64,000 nucleotides of DNA, taken from NCBI RefSeq assembly GCF_029873215.1, contig NZ_CP123620.1, positions 682,001-746,000 on the forward strand. The letters are read 5' to 3'. The notes beneath the pieces were generated by a model that was not told the DNA's origin, did no database searches, and saw only the letters and a program-made list of their open reading frames with translations. The stretch is from Nocardioides sp. BP30. GTDB taxonomy: Bacteria > Actinomycetota > Actinomycetes > Propionibacteriales > Nocardioidaceae. The translations under genes and the position numbers were made by a program. Positions 19,227 to 27,286 of the stretch are shown here, one piece after another. Each line of letters starts with the position of its first letter. The stretch's first letter is position 1.

Positions 19227-19310
19227 ATGAGCGAGCGCAGCCAGCGAGTCATGCGACGCGGCGCTCTTCGTGCCGCGGGCGCGCACGGAGCGAAGCGAGC
19301 ACGTCGATGA
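19227..19310 (+). CDS. Candidate 27-aa Arg-rich small protein upstream of tmk
   Basis: A short open frame starts ATG 19227 and ends TGA 19308-19310, the stop overlapping the tmk ATG (ATGA). The product is Arg/Ala-rich (starts MSERSQRVMRRGALR, ends GAKRARR). A TAGGGT hexamer lies exactly 6 nt before its ATG, as expected of a leaderless transcript. It could be a leader peptide coupling translation to tmk. Against this, the DNA has AGCGAGCGCAGC / GAGCGAAGCGAGC near-repeats resembling dispersed intergenic elements of such genomes, so the frame may be chance. Confidence 0.35.
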   Translation: MSERSQRVMRRGALRAAGAHGAKRARR

Positions 19311-19954
19311 GCCTGCCCGGGGTGTACGCCGAGCGCGGGGTGTTCGTATGCCTCGAGGGCGGCGAGGGTTCGGGCAAGTCCACCCAGTCCAGGCTGCTCC
19401 GGGAGGCGCTGAGCGCCGAGGGCTACACCGTCCGCCTCACCTTCGAGCCGGGTGACACCCCCGTCGGCCAGGAGCTGCGCCGGATCGTGCTGAGCCCCGA
19501 GACCGGTGTCCTGGCCGACAAGACCGAGGCCCTGCTCTACGCCGCCGACAAGGCCGAGCACGTCGAGACGCTGGTGCTGCCGGCGCTCGACCGCGGCGAG
19601 GTGGTGATCACCGATCGCTACGTCGACTCCACCCTGGCCTACCAGGGCGCCGGCCGCGCCCTCGATGTCCGCGAGGTCGAGCAGGTGGCGCGCTGGGCCA
19701 CCGGCGATCTGCGACCGCACCTGACGGTGGTGCTCGATCTGGAGCCGGCCGCTGGACTGCGCCGGTTCCAGGGGCGCGACCGGATCGAGGGAGAGTCGTT
19801 GGCGTTCCACCAGCGGGTGCGCGACGCGTTCGTCGCGATGGCCAAGGACGACCCCGACCACTACCTGGTCCTCGATGCGCGCGCGCCGATCCAGGAGATC
19901 CACACGCTGATCCGCGCGCGGCTCGCGCCGCTGCTGAGGCAGGCGCGGCGATGA
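19307..19954 (+). CDS. tmk: Thymidylate kinase
   Basis: 215 aa; phosphorylates dTMP to dTDP. P-loop GGEGSGKST at residues 18-26, TFEPGDTPVGQELR in the dTMP-binding region, DRYVDSTLAYQGAGR (DRY motif and substrate site, about 104-118), and LID-like GRDRIEGESLAF near 160-171. Start ATG 19307 fits the family length. Stop overlaps the holB start (ATGA). topA-tmk-holB order is conserved in actinobacteria. Confidence 0.97.
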   Translation: MSLPGVYAERGVFVCLEGGEGSGKSTQSRLLREALSAEGYTVRLTFEPGDTPVGQELRRIVLSPETGVLADKTEALLYAADKAEHVETLVLPALDRGEVVITDRYVDSTLAYQGAGRALDVREVEQVARWATGDLRPHLTVVLDLEPAAGLRRFQGRDRIEGESLAFHQRVRDAFVAMAKDDPDHYLVLDARAPIQEIHTLIRARLAPLLRQARR

Positions 19955-21135
19955 CCCTTCGACAGGTGCAGGACGGGCCGCTCGCGCAGACCCCGAGCGC
20001 CACGGTCTGGGACTCGCTGGTCGGCCAGCGCCACGTGATCGACTCGCTCAGCGGTGCGGTCCGCGGCCAGGGCATGACCCAGTCCTGGCTCTTCGTGGGT
20101 CCGCCCGGGTCGGGGCGCTCCAACGCGGCGATCGCCTTCGCCGCCGCGCTCCAGTGCCCCCGCGGCGGCTGCGGTGTCTGCCACGAGTGCCACACCGTGC
20201 TGGCCGGGAGCCACGCCGACGTCAAGGTCGTCCGGACCGAGAAGCTCACCCTCGGCGTGGACGATGTGCGCGAGCTGGTCCGCACCTCCGCGCTCACCCC
20301 CGTCGGCGCGCGCTGGCAGATCCTGATCGTCGAGGACGCCGACCGGCTCACCGAGCAGGCCAACAACGCCCTGCTCAAGGCGATCGAGGAGCCGGGCGCG
20401 CGCACGGTCTGGATGCTGTGCGCGCCGACCGTCGAGGACGTGCTGCCCACCATCCGCAGTCGCTGCCGGCTGGTCACGCTGGCCACGCCCACCACCGAGG
20501 ACGTGGCGCGGTTCCTGGTCGCCAGCCAGGGCGCGGAGCCGGCGCTGGCGTCGTACGCCGCCCGCGCCAGCCAGGGGCACATCGGCCGGGCCAAGGCCCT
20601 CGCCCGCGACGCCGCCACCCGCAACCGTCGCAGCGAGGTGGTGGCGCTGCCGGGCCGGCTGACCTCGCTCGGCTCGTGCATGCGCGCGGCGCAGCACCTC
20701 ACCGAGGTCACCAAGGAGGAGGCCGACGCCGTCACCTCCGAGCTGGACGCCCGCGAGAAGGCCGACCTCGATACCGCCTACGGGGTGGTGGAGCGCGGTC
20801 GCCGGCCGCGCGAGTACGCGCCCGCGCTCGCCGCGATGGAGCGGGACCAGAAGCGCCGGGCCACCCGTCGTCACCGCGACGTGATCGACCGCGGCCTGAT
20901 GGATCTGGTGAGCGTCTACCGGGACGCGATAGCGCTGGCCACCGGCGCTCCGGGCGAGCTCGTCAACGAGGAGATCCGCACGGACATCGTGCGGCTGGTC
21001 CAGTCCTCCACGCCCGAGCTCAACCTGCGGCGGATCGGCTGGATCTTCGAGGCCCGGGAGCAGCTGATGGAGTTCAACGTCCCGCCCGCCCTGGCCCTGG
21101 AGTCGATGATGGTCGCGCTGAGGAGCACGTCATGA
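19951..21135 (+). CDS. holB: DNA polymerase III subunit delta-prime
   Basis: 394-aa clamp-loader subunit. P-loop-like GPPGSGRSNAA at residues about 50-60, zinc-ribbon CPRGGCGVCHECH at about 69-81, sensor region VEDADRLTEQANNALLKAIEEP at about 130-151 (shown in the gene), and TIRSRCRLV near 169 with the conserved SRC motif. The C-terminal helical part is longer than in E. coli, usual for actinobacteria. Overlaps tmk by 4 nt and the following lipoprotein gene by 4 nt. Confidence 0.96.
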   Translation: MTLRQVQDGPLAQTPSATVWDSLVGQRHVIDSLSGAVRGQGMTQSWLFVGPPGSGRSNAAIAFAAALQCPRGGCGVCHECHTVLAGSHADVKVVRTEKLTLGVDDVRELVRTSALTPVGARWQILIVEDADRLTEQANNALLKAIEEPGARTVWMLCAPTVEDVLPTIRSRCRLVTLATPTTEDVARFLVASQGAEPALASYAARASQGHIGRAKALARDAATRNRRSEVVALPGRLTSLGSCMRAAQHLTEVTKEEADAVTSELDAREKADLDTAYGVVERGRRPREYAPALAAMERDQKRRATRRHRDVIDRGLMDLVSVYRDAIALATGAPGELVNEEIRTDIVRLVQSSTPELNLRRIGWIFEAREQLMEFNVPPALALESMMVALRSTS

Positions 21136-22739
21136 GCCGGCCCCACAGCCGCCGCCACAGCCGGCCCGGCAGCTGGCTCGGCCTGGCGGGGATCGGCGTG
21201 CTGATCGCGGGGCTCCTGGCCGGCTGCGGCGGCTCCTCGCCCTCGGCGACGGCGTCGCCGTCAGCGTCGAGCACGACCTCGAGCACGGCGTCGGGAAGCT
21301 CGTCCGCGGCGGCAAGCAGCGGCTCGAGCGTCACCACGGCCCCGGACCCGGCTCTTGCCAGGTTCTACGACCAGAGGCTGGCCTGGTCCAGCTGCCGCTC
21401 GAAGGACCAGTGCAGCTCGCTGACCGTTCCGCTGGATTACCGGCACCCGGCCGGTGCCACCATCAAGCTCGCGGTGCTCAAGGTGCCGGCTGCCGATGCC
21501 GGCGAGAGGATCGGCTCCCTGGTGGTCAACCCGGGTGGCCCCGGCGGGTCGGGTGTCGACTACGCGGCCGACGCCGGCCAGTCGTTCCGTGCGCCGATCC
21601 GCGACCATTACGACATCGTCGGCTTCGACCCCCGCGGCGTCGGACGCAGCGACCCGATCGATTGCGTCTCCGATGCCCAGCTCGACGCCATCGTCGCCGA
21701 GGATCCGGCACCCTCGACGCCGGCCGAGGTGCGCTCCTACGCCCAGCTCAACCAGGTCATGGCGGACGGCTGCGCCAAGAGCCCCCTCGTCGCTCACATC
21801 TCCACCGTCGACGCGGCCCGTGACATCGACGTGCTGCGCGCTGCGCTGGGGGAGAACAAGCTCGCCTACTTCGGGGCCTCCTACGGCACCAAGCTCGGCA
21901 CGACGTACGCCGACCTCTTCCCGACCCGAGTCGGCCGCTTCGTGCTCGACGGCGCGATCGACCCGACCCTCGACACCGAGCAGCTGAGCGTGGAGCAGGC
22001 CGCCGGCTTCGAGACGGCGCTGCGCTCCTATGTGAACAGCTGCGTCTCCGCCTCGAACCCCTGCTTCCTCGGCGCCACCGTCGATGCGGGGCTTGCGAAG
22101 ATCAAGGCGTTGCTCACCCAGGTCGAGCAGAAGCCGCTGCCCGCGAGCGGTGGTCGCGAGCTGAAGGGCGGCAACGCCTTCTACGGCGTGGCCGTCACCC
22201 TCTACAACCGGGACTACTGGGTGCTGCTCACCCAGGCGCTCCAGCAGGCCTTCACCGGTAACGGCTCCGCCTTGCTCCAGCTCTCGGACGCCTACGCCAG
22301 CCGGTCCGGTGACGGGTCCTACAGCGACAACTCGATGGAGGCGCTGTATGCCGTCGACTGCCTCGACGACCCGTCCTCGGTTCCAGCCGGCAAGATAGCC
22401 TCGATCCTGCCGGAGTTCGAGAAGGCCTCGCCGACGTTCGGCGACGTCTTCGCCTGGGGCATGACGAGCTGCGCCGACTTCAAGGAGAGGTCCGACGACC
22501 CGGCTCCGCCGGTCGGCGCCCCCGGCGCCGACCCGATCGTGGTCATCGGCACCACCCGCGACCCCGCCACGCCGCTGCCCTGGGCCAAGCACCTGGCCAG
22601 CCTGCTCTCCTCGGGCGTCCTGGTCACCCGCGACGGTGACGGCCACACCGGCTACAACACCGGCAACTCCTGCGTGGACAGCGCGGTCGAGAACTACCTG
22701 GACGAGGGCAACGTCCCGCAGGACAACCTCTCCTGCTGA
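21132..22739 (+). CDS. Exported lipoprotein alpha/beta hydrolase, tripeptidyl-aminopeptidase type
   Basis: 535 aa. Lipobox LLAGC with Cys32, followed by a Ser/Thr/Ala linker (35-75), so predicted membrane-anchored outside the cell. AB-hydrolase core with NPGGPGGSG oxyanion motif (about 135-143), GFDPRGVGRSD, nucleophile Ser250 in GASYG, and the TAP C-terminal domain with TTRDPATPLPWAK (Asp) and DGDGHTGY (His). Family knowledge: SlpD/SlpE/TAP-type peptidases release N-terminal tripeptides. ATG overlaps the holB stop. Followed at once by a 22-bp repeat array. Confidence 0.92.
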   Translation: MSRPHSRRHSRPGSWLGLAGIGVLIAGLLAGCGGSSPSATASPSASSTTSSTASGSSSAAASSGSSVTTAPDPALARFYDQRLAWSSCRSKDQCSSLTVPLDYRHPAGATIKLAVLKVPAADAGERIGSLVVNPGGPGGSGVDYAADAGQSFRAPIRDHYDIVGFDPRGVGRSDPIDCVSDAQLDAIVAEDPAPSTPAEVRSYAQLNQVMADGCAKSPLVAHISTVDAARDIDVLRAALGENKLAYFGASYGTKLGTTYADLFPTRVGRFVLDGAIDPTLDTEQLSVEQAAGFETALRSYVNSCVSASNPCFLGATVDAGLAKIKALLTQVEQKPLPASGGRELKGGNAFYGVAVTLYNRDYWVLLTQALQQAFTGNGSALLQLSDAYASRSGDGSYSDNSMEALYAVDCLDDPSSVPAGKIASILPEFEKASPTFGDVFAWGMTSCADFKERSDDPAPPVGAPGADPIVVIGTTRDPATPLPWAKHLASLLSSGVLVTRDGDGHTGYNTGNSCVDSAVENYLDEGNVPQDNLSC

Positions 22740-22743
22740 CGCC

Positions 22744-22831
22744 GACTCGGGCCTCCGTCCCGGTCGAGTCGGGCCTCCGTCCCGGTCGAGTCGGGCCTCC
22801 GTCCCGGTCGAGTCGGGCCTCCGTCCCGGTC
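22744..22831 (+). repeat. 22-bp tandem repeat array A (4 units)
   Basis: Four head-to-tail 22-bp units (22744-22765, 22766-22787, 22788-22809, 22810-22831), nearly identical, starting 4 nt after the upstream stop. Core GACTCGGGCCTCCGTCC in unit 1 and GAGTCGGGCCTCCGTCC in units 2-4, followed by a CGGTC linker. Same family as the arrays at 42086, 47161, 47452 (inverted) and 59116. Confidence 0.92.
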
Positions 22832-22905
22832 GAGATGTCGCCGGTTTCGCTCGCGCGCCCGCTCATCGCTACACTTCCCGCGTTGCCTGATGCGTCGGGC
22901 GACAG

Positions 22906-22981
22906 GCCGTCTTAGCTCAGTCGGTAGAGCAGCTCACTCGTAATGAGCAGGTCGTCGGTTCGATTCCGACAGACGGCTCCA
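22906..22981 (+). tRNA. tRNA-Thr (anticodon CGT)
   Basis: Full cloverleaf: acceptor GCCGTCT/AGACGGC, D-arm with AGTCGGTA loop, anticodon stem GCTCA/TGAGC with loop CTCGTAA (anticodon CGT), T-arm GTCGG-TTCGATT-CCGAC, and encoded CCA at 22979-22981. Reads ACG codons. Location after holB and the peptidase gene is common in actinobacteria. Confidence 0.97.
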
Positions 22982-22983
22982 CC

Positions 22984-23026
22984 AAGGGCCTCTCACCTGG
23001 GAAACACTCCTGGGGGAGGGGCCCTT
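22984..23026 (+). terminator. Hairpin terminator after tRNA-Thr
   Basis: AAGGGCCTCTC (22984-22994) pairs with GAGGGGCCCTT (23016-23026), 11 bp with one G-U pair, directly after the tRNA CCA end. Confidence 0.7.
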
Positions 23027-23073
23027 CGGCATTGAGCGCATTTGGCAAGTACGCTCGGAACTCTCGGCTGGTG

Positions 23074-23871
23074 TCAGTGGGTGAAGGGCAGCCGCCACGA
23101 ACCGACAACGGTGTCAGTCGCGACAGTGACGGGACCGCTGGTGTCCGTCGTGGTCGAGGTACCGGTGGCCGTGCTCGTGGTGGTCGTCGAGTCACTGAAC
23201 GCGATGTGGTTGGCGACCGCACGCAGTCGCGAGCGCTTGATGCCGAGGCCCGTCAGACAGGACAGCGGCACCGTCTGGGTGGCGATGCTCGCGCCGCTGT
23301 TCATCGTGGTGTGGAGTCCCTTGCAGGCGATCTGCTTGTGGCGGTCGTTGTTGCGGAACAGACCCACCACTCGCGGTACGCCGCCGTGAGGCATCGCCTC
23401 CAGGTCGTAGCGGCCACCAGCCACGAGGATATCCAAGTCGTCGACGTCGTAGGTGACCGTCGTCGTGTTGCCGATGTGAGTGCGTTCCCGGGTGTTGTGG
23501 AAGGGACCGTTCGCGCGGTAGGTGATCTTCAGGGTCGGCCGGCCATCGATGCGAAGGATGCGGTAGGTGACCTGGTGCAGATCGATCGCGTCGTCTGCGG
23601 TGGTCGTGGGCACGACGGTGCCCTTGCCCGGCTTGAACCCGTCGATGCTGCCGTCGATGTCGTCGAACGATCCGCTCTTGGTGACCACGTCCCCCCGAGG
23701 GTCGGTCATCCGAGCGAGGGGTGCACTCGACGTCGGATGGACAGAACCCGAGCCGCCGCCGTGGGGGTGCGTCGCGGCTCGCGCCGACGAGGGCACGGCG
23801 GTGGCCGTGGCCACCATGACAGCAGCGGTCGCGGCGACCGCTGTGGACGTGGACAGCGCAGAGCGCAACAT
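23074..23871 (-). CDS. Exported protein of unknown function
   Basis: 265 aa with a clear signal peptide (MLRSALSTSTAVAATAAVMV, cleavage likely after SSARAA near residue 33). The mature part starts with a Gly/Ser/His-rich stretch, then an apparent beta-rich domain with repeated short strands (TLKITYRANG, TTTVTYDVDDLDI), and two Cys (IACKG, PLSCL) that may form a disulfide. A Thr/Ser-rich run near the C-terminus (STTTTSTATGTSTTTD) resembles a linker. No family recognised. Convergent with the tRNA terminator; divergent from the lipoprotein at 24110. Confidence 0.75.
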   Translation of the reverse strand: MLRSALSTSTAVAATAAVMVATATAVPSSARAATHPHGGGSGSVHPTSSAPLARMTDPRGDVVTKSGSFDDIDGSIDGFKPGKGTVVPTTTADDAIDLHQVTYRILRIDGRPTLKITYRANGPFHNTRERTHIGNTTTVTYDVDDLDILVAGGRYDLEAMPHGGVPRVVGLFRNNDRHKQIACKGLHTTMNSGASIATQTVPLSCLTGLGIKRSRLRAVANHIAFSDSTTTTSTATGTSTTTDTSGPVTVATDTVVGSWRLPFTH

Positions 23872-24109
23872 GGGAACCGATCCTTCGGCGGTGGAGTAGC
23901 GGCCACACTAGAGGACGTCGGTGCCGGCCGCCGGAGAACCCGCTTCGATAGGAAGGCGATCTCCGACTCGTCGCCGAGGCGAGGTGCCTTCCCGCGACGG
24001 AGATGCCTCCGTCCCGCGTACGGCGTCGATCGCGCGGGGCTCCGCAGCGCCATTCGGGACCACCAGGGTTCCGGCACCGAGCGTGACGCCCGCGTGGGAG
24101 GATCCAGCG

Positions 24110-24610
24110 GTGGCATACCAGAGCGCCCGGCGCCCGGTGCGAGCGGCGTACGGTCCTCGGGCCCTGACGCTCGTTCTCATCGCGCTGCTGGTCTCGGCGT
24201 GCGGTGGTACGACGACGTCGCTGTCTCCTCGATCAGCGCCGACTCCGCAGCAGTCTCCGGCCGAGTTGTGTCTCCACGGAACCTACCGGGAGCCCGCCAC
24301 GGCGCTCAGGGTGGAACGCGCGTCGGCCGCGCCGCTGGCCGAGGTCAAGACGTGGGTGCTCAGGACCTCGGCCGCCATCGACTGGCGAACCTTCTCCTCC
24401 AGCCTGGCTGAGGCACCGCCGAACGAGCGCGTCGGTGTGTGCGTGCTGACGAGGTCGGACGGCACGGACTTCGACCTCGATGACGGTGCGGAGCCGGTCC
24501 CGTCCGTGGTCATGATCGTGCGACCCAACGGACAGTCCACGATCTTCGAGCTCGGCAGCCTGGCCAGCAATCTCGCGACTACACCGACGGACTTCGCGAC
24601 CTTCCGTTGA
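24110..24610 (+). CDS. Putative lipoprotein of unknown function
   Basis: 166 aa from GTG 24110, with GGGAGG about 10 nt upstream; a longer in-frame start at 23921 would place 63 hydrophilic residues before the signal and is less likely. ALTLVLIALLVSAC is a lipoprotein signal with lipidated Cys near residue 31. Mature part is small (about 135 aa), with two more Cys (AELCLHG, VGVCVLT) that could pair. No family recognised. Convergent with the oxidoreductase at 24627. Confidence 0.7.
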   Translation: MAYQSARRPVRAAYGPRALTLVLIALLVSACGGTTTSLSPRSAPTPQQSPAELCLHGTYREPATALRVERASAAPLAEVKTWVLRTSAAIDWRTFSSSLAEAPPNERVGVCVLTRSDGTDFDLDDGAEPVPSVVMIVRPNGQSTIFELGSLASNLATTPTDFATFR

Positions 24611-24626
24611 TCGTCCGGTGGGTGAC

Positions 24627-25607
24627 TCACATCGTGAGCACCACCTTCCCGAACGCCGCGCCTTCCTCCACGTACCGATGCGCCTCGACCACGTCATCGA
24701 GTGCGAAGGTCCGGTCGACGGCCGGAGCGATGGCGCCGGTGCGCAGGCCGGCGCCGAGGGAGGCCGCCATCCGGCGTACGACGATCGGGTCCAGGGTGTG
24801 CTCGAAGCTCATGTAGCGGTGGATCGTGAGCGGGGCGTTGGTCGGCATGGTCGCGGGCCGAGGGTCGAGCCAACCGGCCGTCACCAGCGTGCCACCGAAG
24901 CGGGCGGCGGTCGCCAGCTCGGCCAGGCCGGGACCCATCACGCAGTCGAGGATGATGTCGGCGCCACGACCGTCGGTCGCCGCCCGCGCGGCGCTCGCGA
25001 CGTCCTCCTCCTCGGCTACCAGGACCGCTGCCGCGCCGGCGGCGAGCAGGCGGTCCCTCTTCGCGGCCGTGCGGGTCGCGGCGAGCGGGATGGCGCCGAG
25101 CTGGTTGGCCACCTGGATCGCGGCCAGACCGACGGTGCTCGAGGCGGCCGTGATCAGCACGTGGTCGCCGGGGCGCATCCCGGCCTTCTCGACCAGCGCA
25201 CCGTATGCCGTGGAGTAGGACACCCACAGCGCTGCGGCGCGGACGGCGTCGAGCCCCGCAGGCCGCGGGACCAGCGAGGTGGCGGGCACGACCGTGTGCT
25301 CGGCGTACGTGCCGTCGAGGTCCATGGCAGGTACGGCGGCGATGATCACCGGATCGCCGACGGCGACGTCGGTGACATCCGAGCCGACGGCCTCGACGAC
25401 CCCGGCCCCCTCGCAGCCGATCCGGGCGTGCGGCAGCCGGAAAGGTCGCGGGAAGGCGCCCGCGCGCATCATCAGGTCGAGCCGGTTGATGCCGGCCGCC
25501 TCGAGGCGCACGCGAGGCTGTCCCGGGCCGGGATCGGTCTCGGGCTCCTCGACCAGGTGGAGGACGTCGGGGGTGCCGGTCTGGTCGAACACGACGGCTC
25601 GGGACAT
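24627..25607 (-). CDS. Zinc-independent quinone oxidoreductase-like dehydrogenase (MDR family)
   Basis: 326 aa; medium-chain dehydrogenase/reductase. Start ATG 25607 with AAGGAG 9 nt upstream. GroES-like N-terminal part (1-120, EAAGINRLDLMMRAG), then NADPH-binding Rossmann segment ITAASSTVGLAAIQVANQLGA (about 146-166, split here across the AASSxVG motif). No catalytic zinc cysteines, which fits NADPH:quinone reductase/zeta-crystallin enzymes. Divergent from a TetR gene with operator-like sites in between, so it is the probable TetR target. Physiological substrate unknown. Confidence 0.88.
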   Translation of the reverse strand: MSRAVVFDQTGTPDVLHLVEEPETDPGPGQPRVRLEAAGINRLDLMMRAGAFPRPFRLPHARIGCEGAGVVEAVGSDVTDVAVGDPVIIAAVPAMDLDGTYAEHTVVPATSLVPRPAGLDAVRAAALWVSYSTAYGALVEKAGMRPGDHVLITAASSTVGLAAIQVANQLGAIPLAATRTAAKRDRLLAAGAAAVLVAEEEDVASAARAATDGRGADIILDCVMGPGLAELATAARFGGTLVTAGWLDPRPATMPTNAPLTIHRYMSFEHTLDPIVVRRMAASLGAGLRTGAIAPAVDRTFALDDVVEAHRYVEEGAAFGKVVLTM

Positions 25608-25652
25608 GGTGGTGCTCCTTGCGATGGGTCGCCGACGAGGCCCCGGAGGCGG

Positions 25653-25724
25653 CGGAACGGTCTCTGTGGCATCATCGACACAAGCGGAACGGTGTCCCGA
25701 TTGACGATACGGGACATTGTCCCG
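25653..25724. promoter_or_regulatory. Cluster of TetR-type operator sites
   Basis: Two related 15-bp sites, CGGAACGGTGTCCCG (25685-25699) and CGGGACATTGTCCCG (25710-25724), share CGG-N-AC-N2-TGTCCCG. The second is close to a perfect dyad (ACGGGAC-N3-GTCCCGT at 25709-25725). A weaker relative, CGGAACGGTCTCTGT, starts at 25653. They fill the 152-bp gap between the divergent oxidoreductase and TetR genes, consistent with autoregulation plus control of the oxidoreductase. Confidence 0.6.
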
Positions 25725-25759
25725 TTTAACAACGACGACGCCCGAAGGAGGGTGCGCCC

Positions 25760-26344
25760 ATGCCACCTGTCGCCTCGGCCGGCGACGCTGCCGGACGCCC
25801 GATGCGCGCCGACGCCCGGCGCAACCAGGCGACCTTGCTCGATGCGGCCGCCCGGGTGTTCGTGGCCGCCGGGGTCGAGGCGCCGATCCGCCGCATCGCT
25901 GCCGAGGCGGGCGTCGGCACGGCGACGATCTACCGCCACTTCCCGACCCGAGCGGACCTGATCATCGCTGTCTACGAGCATCAGGTGGAGGGGTTGGCCG
26001 AGGCCGGCCCGGCGATGCTCGCGAGCAGCGAGAGTCCGTTCGACGCGCTGGCGCGGTGGATCGACGGGTTCGTCGACTTCCTGGTCACCAAGCACGGACT
26101 GGCGGCGGTGATGCAGTCCGACGACAGCTGCTTCGACCCGTTGCACGCCTACTTCCTCGAGCGGCTCGTGCCGGTGTGTGGCGAGCTGGTCGCGGCCGCC
26201 CGTGCGAGCGGCCAGATCACCTCCGCGATCGAGCCGCTCGAGCTCATGCGCGGGGTCGGGAATCTGTGTGCCGGAGCGACCAGCAGCCACGGCTTCGATG
26301 CCCGGCGCCTCGTCGGGCTGCTGGTGGCAGGGCTGCGCGCCTGA
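25760..26344 (+). CDS. TetR-family transcriptional regulator
   Basis: 194 aa. N-terminal TetR HTH at residues about 17-65 (RNQATLLDAAARVF ... GVGTATIYRHFPTRADLI). Ligand domain is helical with the TetR_C33/SbtR-like pattern (DALARWIDGFVDFLVTKHGL). Start ATG 25760 with GAAGGAGG upstream. Divergent from the oxidoreductase and flanked by its likely operators. Confidence 0.93.
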   Translation: MPPVASAGDAAGRPMRADARRNQATLLDAAARVFVAAGVEAPIRRIAAEAGVGTATIYRHFPTRADLIIAVYEHQVEGLAEAGPAMLASSESPFDALARWIDGFVDFLVTKHGLAAVMQSDDSCFDPLHAYFLERLVPVCGELVAAARASGQITSAIEPLELMRGVGNLCAGATSSHGFDARRLVGLLVAGLRA

Positions 26345-26371
26345 GGCAGGCCGCCCACGACGCCCTGGCGC

Positions 26372-27199
26372 TCAGGCGAGGCTTCCGGTGCTGTCGACGA
26401 TGACCCGTGGATCGATCGGTACGGCGCGGCGCGCCCCGGCGATGATGGTCTCGGCGACGAGCTCCGGCTCGTCCGGCATCGGGACGTGGCCGCAGCCATC
26501 CAGCCACAGGTGGGTGGCATGCGGCATGATCCGCCGAGCGCGCCGCGCCTGGTAGGGCAGCAGCACCCTGTCCCGCTGCGCCCACGCGATGGTCACCGGG
26601 ACGCCGCGCGGCTCACCGGGGGCGAACGTGTAGGCCTGTGCCAGCAGGTGCCGGATGGTCGCGCGGGCGCGCAGCATGTTCTCCAGGTCGCCCAGCGCCA
26701 TCGGCGCCGGGACGTTCTGGGGATGGGCGTAGAGCCACCCCAGCATCGCCTTGCGGCCGAGGTTCGAGCGCGTGAGCGGCCCGGCGAAGGGTCGCATGAG
26801 CCGGGCGCCGGTCAGGATCGATCCGAAGAGCGCCCGCACGTAGAGGAAGTCGCGGGCGCCGACCCAGAAGCCGGCCGGGGAGAGTGCGGTGACCGAGCGT
26901 GCCAGGTCGTTCTCGCCGAGCTCGAGCGCGATCAGGCCGCCGAGCGAGTTGCCGACGACGTGGGGTCGCTCGATCCCGAGCCCGGTGAACAGCTCAGCGA
27001 AGGCGGCGCGCAGGGCCTCGCCCGCTGGCATCGTTCGATCGAGCGCTGACGAGCCGCCGTGCCCGGGCAGGTCGGCGATGATGACGTCGTACTCCGCCGC
27101 CAGTCGCCGCACGACCGGGTACCAGGTCTGTCGCCGGTGTCCGATGCCGTGGATGAGGACCATCGGCTCACCGCTGCCGAAGCGTTCGTAAGCGAGCAC
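26372..27199 (-). CDS. Alpha/beta fold hydrolase
   Basis: 275 aa, start GTG 27199 with GGGGGGAG upstream. HGIGHRRQTW oxyanion segment near 19-28, nucleophile elbow GNSLGGL near residues 82-88, acidic residue in AWAQRDRVL and His in GCGHVPMPDEP near 246. Resembles the haloperoxidase/epoxide-hydrolase-like AB hydrolases; substrate unknown. A 17-bp palindrome lies 24 nt upstream and may control it. Confidence 0.88.
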   Translation of the reverse strand: MLAYERFGSGEPMVLIHGIGHRRQTWYPVVRRLAAEYDVIIADLPGHGGSSALDRTMPAGEALRAAFAELFTGLGIERPHVVGNSLGGLIALELGENDLARSVTALSPAGFWVGARDFLYVRALFGSILTGARLMRPFAGPLTRSNLGRKAMLGWLYAHPQNVPAPMALGDLENMLRARATIRHLLAQAYTFAPGEPRGVPVTIAWAQRDRVLLPYQARRARRIMPHATHLWLDGCGHVPMPDEPELVAETIIAGARRAVPIDPRVIVDSTGSLA

Positions 27200-27222
27200 G
27201 GCGCTCCCCCCGTAGAAGTTAG

Positions 27223-27239
27223 TGATACACGTTGTATCA
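27223..27239. promoter_or_regulatory. Palindromic operator TGATAC-N5-GTATCA
   Basis: Perfect 6-bp arms around ACGTT, 24 nt upstream of the minus-strand hydrolase start (27199). AT-rich against a 70% G+C background. Shape is that of a TetR-family operator, but no regulator is adjacent in this orientation. Confidence 0.6.
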
Positions 27240-27286
27240 GTTAATTCGCGGGTGGTACAAGGGCGTACCGGCGTGCGGGGGGCCGG

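Noticed and set aside
20154..22739. 861-aa frame that would join holB's alternative frame to the peptidase
   Set aside because: The first 326 residues are an out-of-frame read of holB; the lipoprotein signal begins at ATG 21132.
22906..22981. tRNA-Thr as an integration site
   Set aside because: No integrase gene and no second copy of the tRNA 3' end found in the following 10 kb.
23042..23389. 115-aa plus-strand hydrophobic frame downstream of tRNA-Thr
   Set aside because: Antisense to the exported protein at 23074-23871, which has a proper signal peptide; starts inside the terminator/repeat region without a ribosome site.
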